Assembly: GCA_964615335.1 (NCBI GenBank)
Contig: CAZTMT010000007.1
Location: forward strand, 1-64,000
Direction: 5' to 3'
Origin: HR10 sp964615335
GTDB taxonomy: Bacteria; Acidobacteriota; Blastocatellia; HR10
DNA: 64,000 nt
The translations under genes were made by a program, and so were the position numbers. Shown piece by piece: positions 34,388 to 42,957 of this stretch. Position 1 is the first letter of the stretch. Each line of letters starts with the position of its first letter. The notes under the pieces are model-generated. The model saw only the letters and a list, made by a program, of their open reading frames with translations, searched no databases and was not told the origin of the DNA.

Positions 34388-36043
34388 TCACTCCACAAAA
34401 GTCACGCGGTTGATCTCGCGCAACGTCGTGATGCCTTCCAGAACCTTCTGGACGGCCGACTCGCGCAGCGTGCGCAACCCTTCGGCCCGCGCCGCTCGCC
34501 GGATCTCGGATCCGGGACGTCGCGCGATGATCAGCTCGCGAATATTGTCGGTCATATCCAGAAGCTCATGGATGGCCGTGCGCCCGCGATATCCTGTCCA
34601 ATTGCAATGATCGCATCCGACGGCCTCGTAGAAGGTGCGAGTGCGAAATTCCTCCGGAGGCAATCCCGAATCGAGAAGCTCCTGATCGCTGGGTGTGTAG
34701 GGGCGCTTGCACTGGGGGCAGAGCACGCGAACGAGCCGCTGCGCCAGCACACAATTGAGCGCGCTGACGAAGTTGTACGGCTCCACGCCCATGTTCAAGA
34801 ACCGCCCGATGACGTCAATGACATTGTTGGCATGCACGGTCGTAAAGACCAGATGCCCCGTGAGCGCCGACTGAATGGCGATCTGCGCCGTCTCCGGATC
34901 GCGGATCTCCCCGACCATGATCTTGTCCGGATCGTGACGCAAAATGGAGCGCAACCCGCGCGCGAAGGTCAGTCCCTTCTTCTCGTTGACCTGAATCTGT
35001 GTCACCCCCTTCAGTTGATACTCGACCGGGTCCTCGATCGTGATGATCTTGTCCTCGCCGGTTCGGATCTCGTTGATGGCCGCATAGAGCGTCGTCGTCT
35101 TGCCCGAGCCGGTGGGGCCGGTGACGAGGATCATCCCGTAGGGCTCGCGGATGAAGTGGCGGAACTTCCGCAGCGTCTCGGCGTCGAATCCGAGCACGTC
35201 CAGGCGCAGGTCGCGGAATTTCTCGCTGAGTTGTTCTTTGTCGAGGATTCGGATGACGGCGTCTTCGCCATGAATGGTCGGCATGATCGAGACGCGGAAG
35301 TCAATCGTGCGCCCGCGCACGCGCACGCGGAATCGGCCATCCTGCGGGATGCGCCGCTCGGCGATGTCCAGCTCCGACATCACCTTGATGCGCGAGATGA
35401 TCGTCTGATGATGTTGAATGTCAATCGGCGGCCCCGCGGGATAGAGGACGCCATCAATGCGGTACTTGATCACGACTTCGGACGCCTGCGTCTCGATATG
35501 AATATCGCTGGCTCGCCGCTCCAGAGCCGTGAGGATGACCGAATCCACGAGCTTCACGATCGGACTCATCTCGCGATCGCCCATGAGCCGATCCAGATCC
35601 AGATCCTCCTCCCCCTGCTCGGTCTCCTTCACCAGCGCCACGCGCAGATGTTCGGTCGTCTCATCCAGGACGCGCTGCGAGGCATCCCCGCGCGTGAGAA
35701 CGGCTTCGATCGCCGAAGGGGTCGCTACGGCCCAGCGCACTCTCTCCTTCAAGCGCACGCGGATCTCATCGAGGCGATCCAGATCGGTGGGATCGGCGAC
35801 TGCCACGACCAGAGCATCCCCCTCCCGCTGCACGGGCACAAAGCGATATTGCACCATCAGCTCAACCGGCAGGAGTCGCAGCAACTCCTGATCCATGCGC
35901 ACGCGCGTCAGGTCCAGATAGGGCAGCCGATAGCGCTCGGCCAGACGGCGCGCGCGCTGTTCTTCCACAAACGGATCGGAAGCCACCTGGGCGTTCCCCC
36001 CATTTTTCGCGCTCAGGGCTTCGAAATAGGTGTTCTCGGCCAT
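34388..36043 (-). CDS. pilB: PilB/GspE assembly ATPase
   Basis: Cytoplasmic hexameric ATPase driving pilin assembly, 551 residues. The N-terminal GspE-N domain covers about 20-150. The ATPase core has a Walker A GPTGSGKTT (about 308-316), the Asp box (ITIEDPVEYQ), Walker B (MVGEIRDPETA) and the His box (VFTTVHANNV). A zinc-ribbon of four cysteines (CPQC...CDHC) lies near the C-terminus, as in active GspE and PilB. It lies between pilC and the secretin gene. No pilT retraction ATPase is present. Confidence 0.94.
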   Translation of the reverse strand: MAENTYFEALSAKNGGNAQVASDPFVEEQRARRLAERYRLPYLDLTRVRMDQELLRLLPVELMVQYRFVPVQREGDALVVAVADPTDLDRLDEIRVRLKERVRWAVATPSAIEAVLTRGDASQRVLDETTEHLRVALVKETEQGEEDLDLDRLMGDREMSPIVKLVDSVILTALERRASDIHIETQASEVVIKYRIDGVLYPAGPPIDIQHHQTIISRIKVMSELDIAERRIPQDGRFRVRVRGRTIDFRVSIMPTIHGEDAVIRILDKEQLSEKFRDLRLDVLGFDAETLRKFRHFIREPYGMILVTGPTGSGKTTTLYAAINEIRTGEDKIITIEDPVEYQLKGVTQIQVNEKKGLTFARGLRSILRHDPDKIMVGEIRDPETAQIAIQSALTGHLVFTTVHANNVIDVIGRFLNMGVEPYNFVSALNCVLAQRLVRVLCPQCKRPYTPSDQELLDSGLPPEEFRTRTFYEAVGCDHCNWTGYRGRTAIHELLDMTDNIRELIIARRPGSEIRRAARAEGLRTLRESAVQKVLEGITTLREINRVTFVE

Positions 36044-36068
36044 ACCCTTTCCCTCCGTGAGGGATCTC

Positions 36069-37280
36069 TCACTTGGCTCCCAAGGTCGAGATGAAGGTGA
36101 ACAGCGGCAGATACATGGCCAGCAGGACGAAGGTGACCAGACCGGCCATGAGCACGAGCATGACCGGTTGAATGAGCGTGGTCACCTGATTGAGTTTCAC
36201 CTCCAGCTCGGCATCGTAGAAATTGGCCAGCTCATCGAGCATCTCCTTGAGGCTTCCGGCGCGTTCCCCCACGCGGACGATGTCCACGGCCAGAGGGGGG
36301 AACCATCCCGCCTCTTCGAGGCTCTCGGCGAAAGCCTGACCCTCCTGAATGCGCCGCAGAACGAGGCTGGACGAACGGGCCAGGACGCGATTGGTGAGCG
36401 TCTCGCTGGCCACGCGAAACGATTCGACCAGCGTGATCCCCCCTTGCAACAGCGTCGCCAGACTGCGGGCCAGTTGCGAGACGGATAGATCGCGCACAAT
36501 AGGTCCAATGATCGGAAGCTTCAACAGCAGAGCGTCGAGCGCCGCGCGTCCGCGCTCGGTCCGGCGCCAGACCGCGAGCCCTCCGATCAGCGCGAGGAGA
36601 ACCGGAATCCCCCACAGGAGGTTCTCGCGCACGCCCTGTCCAATCCCCAGGACGATCTGCGTGATCAGCGGCAACTCCCCCCCGAAATCCTCGTAGATGA
36701 TTCGAAAGCGCGGGATGACAAAGCCGGTCATCACGGCGACCAGCAGAGTCAAGGCGCAGAGCAGAAAGATCGGATAGGCCATCGCCGCACGGACGCGCCG
36801 CTTGAGAGCGACCATCTGTTTCGTGTAGGCGATGTAGCGCAGAAGCATCTCATCGAGATTCCCCGAGCGCTCCCCGGCCAGAAGGGCTGCCACATACAGT
36901 CGCGGGAAGACGTCGCTGCGCGACGCGAAAGCCTGCGAAAGGGGTGTTCCCTCGCGAATCCGATCCTCGATATCTCGCAGCACGCTCCGCAAGGCGGGAT
37001 GGCTCTGCCGGCGCGCCAGCATGCTGATGGCTTGCAGAACGGGTAACCCGGCGCGTATGAGCGCGGCCAGTTGCTGATTGAAGTGGAGGAAATCCTCCAG
37101 CTTCACCCGACGCCCCGAGATGCGCCAGGTCCAGGTCCAGGGCCTTCTCTGCGCGAGGGTGAACACGCGATACCCTTCACGTTCCAGGCGCTGTCGCGCC
37201 TCTTCCGGGCTCATGGCTTCGACCCGGCGCAGGGTGATCTCTCCCGAAGGTGTCCCCACGCGAAAAAGGTACTCCGCCAT
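36069..37280 (-). CDS. pilC: PilC/GspF inner-membrane platform protein
   Basis: Polytopic platform protein of 403 residues with two GspF domains (about 60-185 and 265-390). Each has the helical pattern ending in hydrophobic spans: PIFLLCALTLLVAVMTGFVIP, WGIPVLLALIGGLAVW, and the final VMLVLMAGLVTFVLLAMYLPLF. The conserved F..QLA.LI.AGLPVLQAI segment is present. GGAGGTGAG lies before the ATG at 37280. It is 26 bases before pilB and 8 bases after the upstream pseudopilin. Confidence 0.93.
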   Translation of the reverse strand: MAEYLFRVGTPSGEITLRRVEAMSPEEARQRLEREGYRVFTLAQRRPWTWTWRISGRRVKLEDFLHFNQQLAALIRAGLPVLQAISMLARRQSHPALRSVLRDIEDRIREGTPLSQAFASRSDVFPRLYVAALLAGERSGNLDEMLLRYIAYTKQMVALKRRVRAAMAYPIFLLCALTLLVAVMTGFVIPRFRIIYEDFGGELPLITQIVLGIGQGVRENLLWGIPVLLALIGGLAVWRRTERGRAALDALLLKLPIIGPIVRDLSVSQLARSLATLLQGGITLVESFRVASETLTNRVLARSSSLVLRRIQEGQAFAESLEEAGWFPPLAVDIVRVGERAGSLKEMLDELANFYDAELEVKLNQVTTLIQPVMLVLMAGLVTFVLLAMYLPLFTFISTLGAK

Positions 37281-37288
37281 CTTCCCTC

Positions 37289-38134
37289 TCACCTCCGAAT
37301 CCCTGGTTGAACGGCTGGCCTCTGGGGCACGACGCGGCGCGGTCCCGGGATCCTTGCCTCAAGCAAGCGTGCCAGAGGGTCGCTCGGGAACATCGCGGGA
37401 TTCAAGGCCGCGCGAAGACGCGCCTCTCCCACGGCCGCCGGTAAGACAGGGATGAAGACGAAGGGCCAGTCGCTATACCGATCCAGGCCATAGTACACGC
37501 GAACCGTCTTCCTCTCGCTCCGACTCACAACGCCCAGGATCGGCCCGGCTCCTTCCTCGCTGGGAAAAGGGGTCTGGGAGACCACCTCTGCCGGGGAAGA
37601 GCTGGTGACGCCTCTGGGAGTGGGACCTCGGAACCGCTGGGGTCGCGCCGGCAGGGCCGGCGAACGTCCCGGGAGTGCGATCGTCATCCCAGGCTGCAGA
37701 AATTGCAAGAGCATCGGATTGGCCGGCTGTTGGATGCTTTCCAAATAGGCCTCGACGAACCGCCGCAGCACCGGATCTCCGGGCCGCACGACTTTCCATT
37801 CCCCATTGGTCATCGGATCCACAAGAGCCGAAGGGCGAAGGAAGCGCACGCGGCGCAGTCCGCGAGGCGTCTGCACGGAGAATCCCCGCACCAGCTCCTC
37901 CAGCGAAGAGGGGTACCGCCCCGTCATCTGGACGTACTGCGCGATCGCATTGACGATCTGCAGACCGCGAAAGAGCATCTCCTCCTCGCGCTCTCGCTGC
38001 ATCTGCCGGACCAGATGCGGGACATATCCCGCGGCGAGAATCCCCATGACTGTCATCGCCGCGATGAGCGCCAGCAAGGCATATCCTCGCTCGGCTGCCT
38101 TCGATATCTTCTGGCGCGGGAGCGGAAAACGCAT
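37289..38134 (-). CDS. Minor pseudopilin lacking Glu5
   Basis: A 281-residue pseudopilin-like protein. The leader ends ERG/YALLALIAAMTVMGI, so the usual Glu5 is replaced by alanine. That substitution is typical of the tip pseudopilin GspK and related minor pilins. The globular domain has GRYPSSLEELV, LVDPMTNGEWKVV (compare the two GspG-like genes) and a long Pro-rich tail. It may initiate assembly or cap the fibre. It starts 13 bases after the PilP-like gene. Confidence 0.82.
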   Translation of the reverse strand: MRFPLPRQKISKAAERGYALLALIAAMTVMGILAAGYVPHLVRQMQREREEEMLFRGLQIVNAIAQYVQMTGRYPSSLEELVRGFSVQTPRGLRRVRFLRPSALVDPMTNGEWKVVRPGDPVLRRFVEAYLESIQQPANPMLLQFLQPGMTIALPGRSPALPARPQRFRGPTPRGVTSSSPAEVVSQTPFPSEEGAGPILGVVSRSERKTVRVYYGLDRYSDWPFVFIPVLPAAVGEARLRAALNPAMFPSDPLARLLEARIPGPRRVVPQRPAVQPGIRR

Positions 38135-38147
38135 CCTTCACTCCCTC

Positions 38148-39236
38148 CTACCAATTGCGAGGCCGAGTCCGCAACTGCTGCAACTGCTGTTGAATCCGCT
38201 GCCGAATCTGTTGCGGCGTCAGAGGTTGTCCCTGCGGCCCCGTCATCGGTTGTACCTGCTGTCTCTGCAACAGCTCCTGCTGCTCTTCGGGCAAGACCTG
38301 ATCCTGTGGCTCCTCCGGCTCCGGCTCGTTCATCTCCTCCATCTGCTGCCGCAGGCGCTCCTGTAGCAGGCGCCGACGATCCAGGGGCGTCATCGGCGCG
38401 GGCGTCGGCGAGGCGGCTGCCGTCTGAACCGCCTCCATCTCCACGCGGTGCGTCACACCCAGCACGACGTCCTGAATCACCACATGCGTATCCGAGGCCG
38501 CGGTGACGCGCCATCGGTTCCCTTTCTTCGGGTCCACGAGCTGACCCAGACGAACGGCATAGCGATCCTCCCCGCTGGCCAAAAAGACGAGATCATCAAT
38601 ACGGCCCACATATTTATAGCCAGGCGCGGGCGGCTCCAGGACCGTCAGTGTCATCGGAGCGGAGAAATCCCCCCGATCATTGCGCACGAGGATCATCAGC
38701 TTGCCCGGCGAGGCGATCCAGTGACGCCCCAGGGTCGCCACAAGCTCCGTCGCACTGACGCGCTGGGTCGGCTGCTCCTGCCCGTTGACGAAAACACGCA
38801 CATCTTCGGGAAAGTGCTCCCCGCGCACGCGAAGGACGACGTCCCCTGTGCGCGCGTAGACCGATTCGGGCACCAGAGACGTCACGCGAAGATTCGGAGG
38901 AGGCGTCCTGGGCTCCGAGGGAAGGACCGGAGCCGGCGGGACGTAGTAGACGAAGATGTTGCGACCGTCAGGACTTGAAGCGCTCCGAATCCGCTCCAGA
39001 GCAAAAAGCGGCAGAGGGCGAAAACCCTCCTCCGAGACACCCGAGGCCGACGCCCTGTCGGACACAGAACCCGGTGAGCGTCCGGCTCGATTCTCTGGCG
39101 TCGGAACCGTCGGCTTCGCGCGCTCGGAAGACCCCGGAGGGGAATCGGATCCGACGTCCCGAAGCCAGAAAATGAGCAGAACCAGAAGCACCAGACTTAA
39201 AACCACAAGCCGTTTCTTCGAAACCTCTCGCGTCAT
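38148..39236 (-). CDS. PilP/GspC-like protein with IPT/TIG domain
   Basis: A 362-residue membrane-anchored protein. One membrane helix (about 10-26) is followed by a disordered Ser/Pro stretch, then an IPT/TIG-type Ig domain (about 122-212, VTSLVPESVYARTGDVVLRVRGEHFPEDVRVFVNGQEQ). A PilP/GspC-like module comes next (about 215-275, YKYVGRIDDLVFLASGEDRYAVRLGQLVDPKKGNRWRV). The C-terminus is very rich in Gln and Glu (about 295-355). PilP normally links the PilNO inner complex to the secretin; here the TIG and Gln-rich parts are additions. It overlaps pilO by four bases. Confidence 0.8.
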   Translation of the reverse strand: MTREVSKKRLVVLSLVLLVLLIFWLRDVGSDSPPGSSERAKPTVPTPENRAGRSPGSVSDRASASGVSEEGFRPLPLFALERIRSASSPDGRNIFVYYVPPAPVLPSEPRTPPPNLRVTSLVPESVYARTGDVVLRVRGEHFPEDVRVFVNGQEQPTQRVSATELVATLGRHWIASPGKLMILVRNDRGDFSAPMTLTVLEPPAPGYKYVGRIDDLVFLASGEDRYAVRLGQLVDPKKGNRWRVTAASDTHVVIQDVVLGVTHRVEMEAVQTAAASPTPAPMTPLDRRRLLQERLRQQMEEMNEPEPEEPQDQVLPEEQQELLQRQQVQPMTGPQGQPLTPQQIRQRIQQQLQQLRTRPRNW

Positions 39237-39904
39237 GAGGACTCTCCTTCCGACCGCCGGAAGTAAGCCGAGAGGGTGATCTCCAGAGACAGGGAACCGC
39301 CCGAGGCGGCCGCCGGGCGCGTCCCACCCTCCACGCTCTTCAAAGTCAAGGACTCCACGATCAGCAGAAGCGGATTCTGCTCCAGAGCGGTCAAAAAGCG
39401 CTTCACGTTCGGATACTCCCCGCTGACAGTGAGCGACAGGCGCAACCCCGGGTAAAAATCTCGCCCGCTGGATCGCGCTGCTGTCCCCGGACGATACTCC
39501 GCTTCCTCAAGCGAGTGGAACATGATGTCCGAAGAGAGAGCGACTCCGCTCTCGCGAGCCATGCGATTCACTTCGCCGAGCACTCGCGACAGGCCCAGGT
39601 CCGGGTCGGGCAGATACTTCTGTTCGAACGTGCGGAGGCTCTGACGGACGGTTTCAGGCGTCGGCGCTTCGGCCCCAGAGGTGGCGCGCACAGCCGCCAC
39701 GCGCTGCCGGAGCATGTGGATCACCTGTTGATTCTCTTGAAATCGCCGCTCGATTTCTTCCATCTTCTGGCGATTCCGCTCGACATTCCAGAAGAACGCC
39801 ACCAGAATCCCCACGACGGCCACGGCGGTGAGCCCGAAGACAGCTTCGATCGGGCCCATCCGGCGGGCTCGCCACAAAACCCCATTGCGAAGGACAAGGA
39901 TCAC
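39233..39904 (-). CDS. pilO: PilO-like pilus assembly protein
   Basis: A 223-residue bitopic protein. A membrane helix lies at about 20-42 (GLTAVAVVGILVAFFW), followed by a coiled coil (RRFQENQQVIHMLRQRV) and a ferredoxin-like periplasmic domain with FYPGLRLSLTVSGEYPNVKRFLTALEQNPLLLIVESL, the PilO signature region. It pairs with PilN to form the alignment complex. It overlaps pilN and the PilP-like gene by four bases each, so the three are coupled. Confidence 0.88.
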   Translation of the reverse strand: MILVLRNGVLWRARRMGPIEAVFGLTAVAVVGILVAFFWNVERNRQKMEEIERRFQENQQVIHMLRQRVAAVRATSGAEAPTPETVRQSLRTFEQKYLPDPDLGLSRVLGEVNRMARESGVALSSDIMFHSLEEAEYRPGTAARSSGRDFYPGLRLSLTVSGEYPNVKRFLTALEQNPLLLIVESLTLKSVEGGTRPAAASGGSLSLEITLSAYFRRSEGESS

Positions 39905-40515
39905 GGCCTTCCTCCGTTCTGGGCCATCCGCGTCTCAGGGAGATAGGTGACGTCCAGCTCGTACTCCGCTTCGTTTGTCCCCTCCAGCAGGCTCTGCTTC
40001 TTCGGTCGGAAATTGCGAAAACGTCCGGAAGCGCGCAGCCGTTCCAGAACATGGAGCACGTCCTGCAGATCCCGCCCGATGAGGGTGAGCGAGACCCGAG
40101 CAGGGGTGCCTCCCGAATTCCACAGGTCCCCGGAGGCCGACTCTTCCGGCGCCACACGGATGGACGTCACGCGCGTATTGGCGACGAGCCCTTGTTCGAG
40201 ATCCCGCAGAAGGTGCGACCACGGGAAGAGGCGTCGCTCAATCAGGTGCGCAGCCGAGCGCAGAGCCTCGCGCTCAAACGGAGACAGCTTTTCCGGAGCG
40301 ACCGGAGGGGGGATTTGCCCTCGAAGGCGCCGGATCTCCCCTTCCTGCTGCCGGACCAGCTCGGCCAGAGCTTCGGTCTGTCGGGCAAGACTCCGCCGGC
40401 GCGCAGCCAGATTCAGGCCCACGCCCAAGCCCAGACACACCAGAAGACCGAGGCCGAGAATCCACACTCGGCGATTCCGAAAGGGCTCGCGAGCTAAATT
40501 GATCCGCATGCACAT
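39901..40515 (-). CDS. pilN: PilN-like pilus assembly protein
   Basis: First gene of the pilus operon, about 204 residues. The N-terminus MRINLAREPFRNRR resembles the cytoplasmic PilN motif that docks on PilM. A membrane helix (about 18-36) follows, then a coiled coil and a periplasmic ferredoxin-like domain with the segment RVSLTLIGRDLQDVLHVLERLRAS. The ATG at 40515 has AGGA 5 bases upstream. An ATG two codons later is also possible. It overlaps pilO by four bases. Confidence 0.85.
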   Translation of the reverse strand: MCMRINLAREPFRNRRVWILGLGLLVCLGLGVGLNLAARRRSLARQTEALAELVRQQEGEIRRLRGQIPPPVAPEKLSPFEREALRSAAHLIERRLFPWSHLLRDLEQGLVANTRVTSIRVAPEESASGDLWNSGGTPARVSLTLIGRDLQDVLHVLERLRASGRFRNFRPKKQSLLEGTNEAEYELDVTYLPETRMAQNGGRP

Positions 40516-40529
40516 GGCGTTCCTGCTGT

Positions 40530-40559
40530 ATGATACCACCTTATCCCTCTGAAGGCGAA
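40530..40559 (-). promoter_or_regulatory. Possible promoter of the pilus operon
   Basis: On the minus strand, TATCAT (40535-40530) with a weak -35, TTCGCC (40559-40554), 18 bases away. The -10 ends only about 14 bases before the pilN start. Weak evidence. Confidence 0.3.
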
Positions 40560-40616
40560 TCCTTTGATTGGGACGCTCTGCGGGTGAAAGAGTTCCAAAA
40601 TTTCCGGCGGAGCACC

Positions 40617-40645
40617 GTGAGCCTCCCCGGGGGAGGGAGGCTCAC
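40617..40645 (-). terminator. Hairpin downstream of the OmpA/PKD gene
   Basis: A perfect 11-base-pair stem (GTGAGCCTCCC with GGGAGGCTCAC) and a seven-base loop lie 19-47 bases after the stop of the OmpA-like gene, before the pilus operon. The T-rich stretch on the minus strand (ATTTTGG) begins about 15 bases further on, so intrinsic termination would be imperfect. It may instead stabilise the mRNA 3' end. Confidence 0.55.
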
Positions 40646-40663
40646 CTGTCGCGCCACAGAAGC

Positions 40664-42898
40664 TCACCGGGGCATCTCCGCCCCTTCCGGAACGATCCAC
40701 AACTCGAGCCGGCGGTTCATCCGCCGCTCTCCACTGGGATGCGGTCGCGCGCTGCCGATGACCCGGATGATGATTCGATTCGGATCGATGCGCCGGCGCG
40801 TGACCAGATAAGCCTTCGCGTTCTCAGCCCGACGACGCGCCACATTCCGGACCTCGCTCCGATCCGAGTAGGCGAGAATCACCAGACGCGCCCGCGGATC
40901 CCGGAGCAAGCGATCGGCCACATCATCCAGAGCCGCCTTATGTTCGTTGGTGATGCGCGCCGCGTTCTGCGGGAAGAACAGCTCGCCCGCCGGAATGGGC
41001 GTCGGACGCGGAAGCGCATGCACGAGAATGGTTCGGGAATCCGAATCGCTTCCTCCGCGTCCGTCCTCCACGCGAAGCCCGATTGTGACGGAGACCGGCG
41101 GCGCTCCCGGACCTGCCGTGAAGCCTGTCGTATTGAGCCGCACCTGCGGCCCCGTCCCCTCGATCGTGCCCTGCGAGGACGACCAGATGTAGGTCAGCGG
41201 ATCTCCATCCGGATCCGTCGCGACGGCGCGAATGGCGAGCAGGTCTCCATCGGTGAACTGCCCCGCAATTTGAGGCGTTCCCACGACGCTGATCTCGATC
41301 GCTTCGATGCGCGGCGGACGGTTCGGCGGTGGCGGAGGGGGTGGAGGAGGAGTCGGCGCCAGCACGGTGATCGTCTTGCTGGCCGTATCGGATCCGCCCC
41401 GCCCATCATCCACGGTGACCGTGACCGTCACGCGGACAGGCGGAGCCCCGATGTTCGGATTAATCCCGCGAGTCTCGAGCGTGACGCTCGGCCCAGTCCC
41501 CGTGATGCGCCCGGCTGTCGTCTCCCAGGTGTAGATGAGGAAATCCCCATCGGGATCGTAAGCCCGGGCCGTGAAATGAACTGGCTCTCCATCGGTCACT
41601 CGCTCCTTATCGGCTTCCAAAGCCGTGATGACCGGAGGCCGATTCGGAGGCGGAGGGATCGGACGGGCTCGACGACGCCCCACACCGAGCGTGATGACAA
41701 ATCCATTGGCATCGTCCTTGGCGACGGAGACCAGCACCGGATCCTCCGAGAAGAACGCGCGCCGATCGGCATTAGTCAGGAACATGCGCCAGCCACCTCC
41801 CAATTGAAACCGCCCCTCGGCGAAGAGGAACCGCGCGCCCAGGACCAGATCCATCGGATTCACCGGGTTCAGCGAGGGCGTTCCCCCACCGACGAAGACC
41901 TTCGAGTTCAGCTCAGCCGTGTAGACGATCGCCCGATGAAGCCCCAGCTCCATCCCGGCATTGAGCAGAAGTTCGTTCCGGCGATCCAGGATTTTCACTC
42001 CGCCCCGATGAACGGCTCCGGTGAAGATGTAGCCGATGTTCTGATGCAGGCGCAGGCGTTGCCCCCACAGATTCTCGCTCAGGATCACCACGGGTCCTCC
42101 ATCCACGGCTCCGGCGCCGCGCCCATGAGCCAGAGCCGAGAAGTGACGCGCCGAGGGGATACGCAGCAGCGTGGCCACTCCCCAGGCGATGCGCCGATCG
42201 GGATCCGAAAGCGCGATCTTCATCCCCAGGGTGAAATTCCCGAGCCCGTTGGAGGACATGCGCGGACCACTCAGATCGGCGAAGGGGAAGAAGGGGAAGT
42301 CGTTGTAGTAACTGGGCCGATCGAACGGACCGAATCCCGGGAAGCGAAAGGCCAGGGCTCCCAGCGCCGGAAGAATGCCCCCGCCCGGAGCGCTCGTCCC
42401 CGGAAAGAACGCCGCCCCATCCTTCCCCCCTCGGGGCGGACCGAAAGCCTGAAGGGGATCCGCTCCCGGCCCTCCGAAACGCAAGCGCCCGAGATTAAAT
42501 CCGCTTCCGCTCAGCAGAAAGGGCTGGCGTGTGGTCACCTGCTGGAAAAAGTCCACATTGCCGAAGACTTCGATCCGATCGGTCAGCCCCAGAGTGAAAT
42601 TCACGGGGATCTGGTTGACGTCCACATCCCCGGGGTCTCGATCGAAGTTATTCCAGAAGACGCCCCAGTTCCATTCTCCCCGGCCGAGCGTGCGCACGCT
42701 GAAAGTCCCAAAAAGCCCCGTGCTCGATCCGCCGATGACCGTCGCCGTCACCTGGCGCGACGCTTCCGGAGCCGCGGGCGCACCTTGCGGGGACCTCACG
42801 CGATCTCTCGAGGGCGTGGGGAGACCCCCTTGCCCGCTGATGGAACGTTCCCCTCCCCACAGGATGAGCACAAGCAGCACGACCGTCCCTCGTCTCAC
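40664..42898 (-). CDS. Outer-membrane protein with PKD repeats and OmpA domain
   Basis: A 744-residue envelope protein. After a signal sequence (VRRGTVVLLVLILWGG) a low-complexity stretch encodes hairpin element A, then comes a beta-barrel-like region (about 50-420, alternating strands such as GVFWNNF, NFTLGMKIAL, LVLGARFLF). Two PKD domains follow (about 430-520 and 540-635), each preceded by a Pro-rich linker. A C-terminal OmpA peptidoglycan-binding domain (about 640-740, LVILAYSDRSEVRNVARRRAENAKAYL) ends it. The GTG at 42898 has AAGGAGG 5 bases upstream; an in-frame ATG at 42961 would overlap the mqnA stop. It likely anchors the outer membrane to peptidoglycan. Confidence 0.83.
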   Translation of the reverse strand: MRRGTVVLLVLILWGGERSISGQGGLPTPSRDRVRSPQGAPAAPEASRQVTATVIGGSSTGLFGTFSVRTLGRGEWNWGVFWNNFDRDPGDVDVNQIPVNFTLGLTDRIEVFGNVDFFQQVTTRQPFLLSGSGFNLGRLRFGGPGADPLQAFGPPRGGKDGAAFFPGTSAPGGGILPALGALAFRFPGFGPFDRPSYYNDFPFFPFADLSGPRMSSNGLGNFTLGMKIALSDPDRRIAWGVATLLRIPSARHFSALAHGRGAGAVDGGPVVILSENLWGQRLRLHQNIGYIFTGAVHRGGVKILDRRNELLLNAGMELGLHRAIVYTAELNSKVFVGGGTPSLNPVNPMDLVLGARFLFAEGRFQLGGGWRMFLTNADRRAFFSEDPVLVSVAKDDANGFVITLGVGRRRARPIPPPPNRPPVITALEADKERVTDGEPVHFTARAYDPDGDFLIYTWETTAGRITGTGPSVTLETRGINPNIGAPPVRVTVTVTVDDGRGGSDTASKTITVLAPTPPPPPPPPPNRPPRIEAIEISVVGTPQIAGQFTDGDLLAIRAVATDPDGDPLTYIWSSSQGTIEGTGPQVRLNTTGFTAGPGAPPVSVTIGLRVEDGRGGSDSDSRTILVHALPRPTPIPAGELFFPQNAARITNEHKAALDDVADRLLRDPRARLVILAYSDRSEVRNVARRRAENAKAYLVTRRRIDPNRIIIRVIGSARPHPSGERRMNRRLELWIVPEGAEMPR
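42785..42832. repeat. Hairpin element A, inside coding sequence
   Basis: An imperfect palindrome whose first half matches element B at 26 of 27 positions. It is read in frame by the OmpA/PKD gene as the residues just after the signal sequence (LPTPSRDRVRSPQG). See the findings for the three-copy family. Confidence 0.7.
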
Positions 42899-42908
42899 CG
42901 CACCCTCC

Positions 42909-42954
42909 TTGCGGGGACCCCACGCGATCTCTCGATCGCATGGAGAGCCCCTTT
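42909..42954. repeat. Hairpin element B, upstream of the OmpA/PKD gene
   Basis: Copy of the same palindromic element between the mqnA stop and the OmpA/PKD Shine-Dalgarno site (the site starts at its edge). The arms CACGCGATC and GATCGCATG can pair, so the hairpin may affect translation of the downstream gene. Confidence 0.65.
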
Positions 42955-42957
42955 GTG

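Noticed and set aside
34226..36094. 622-codon plus-strand frame opposite pilB
   Set aside because: Antisense of a clear PilB with all ATPase motifs.
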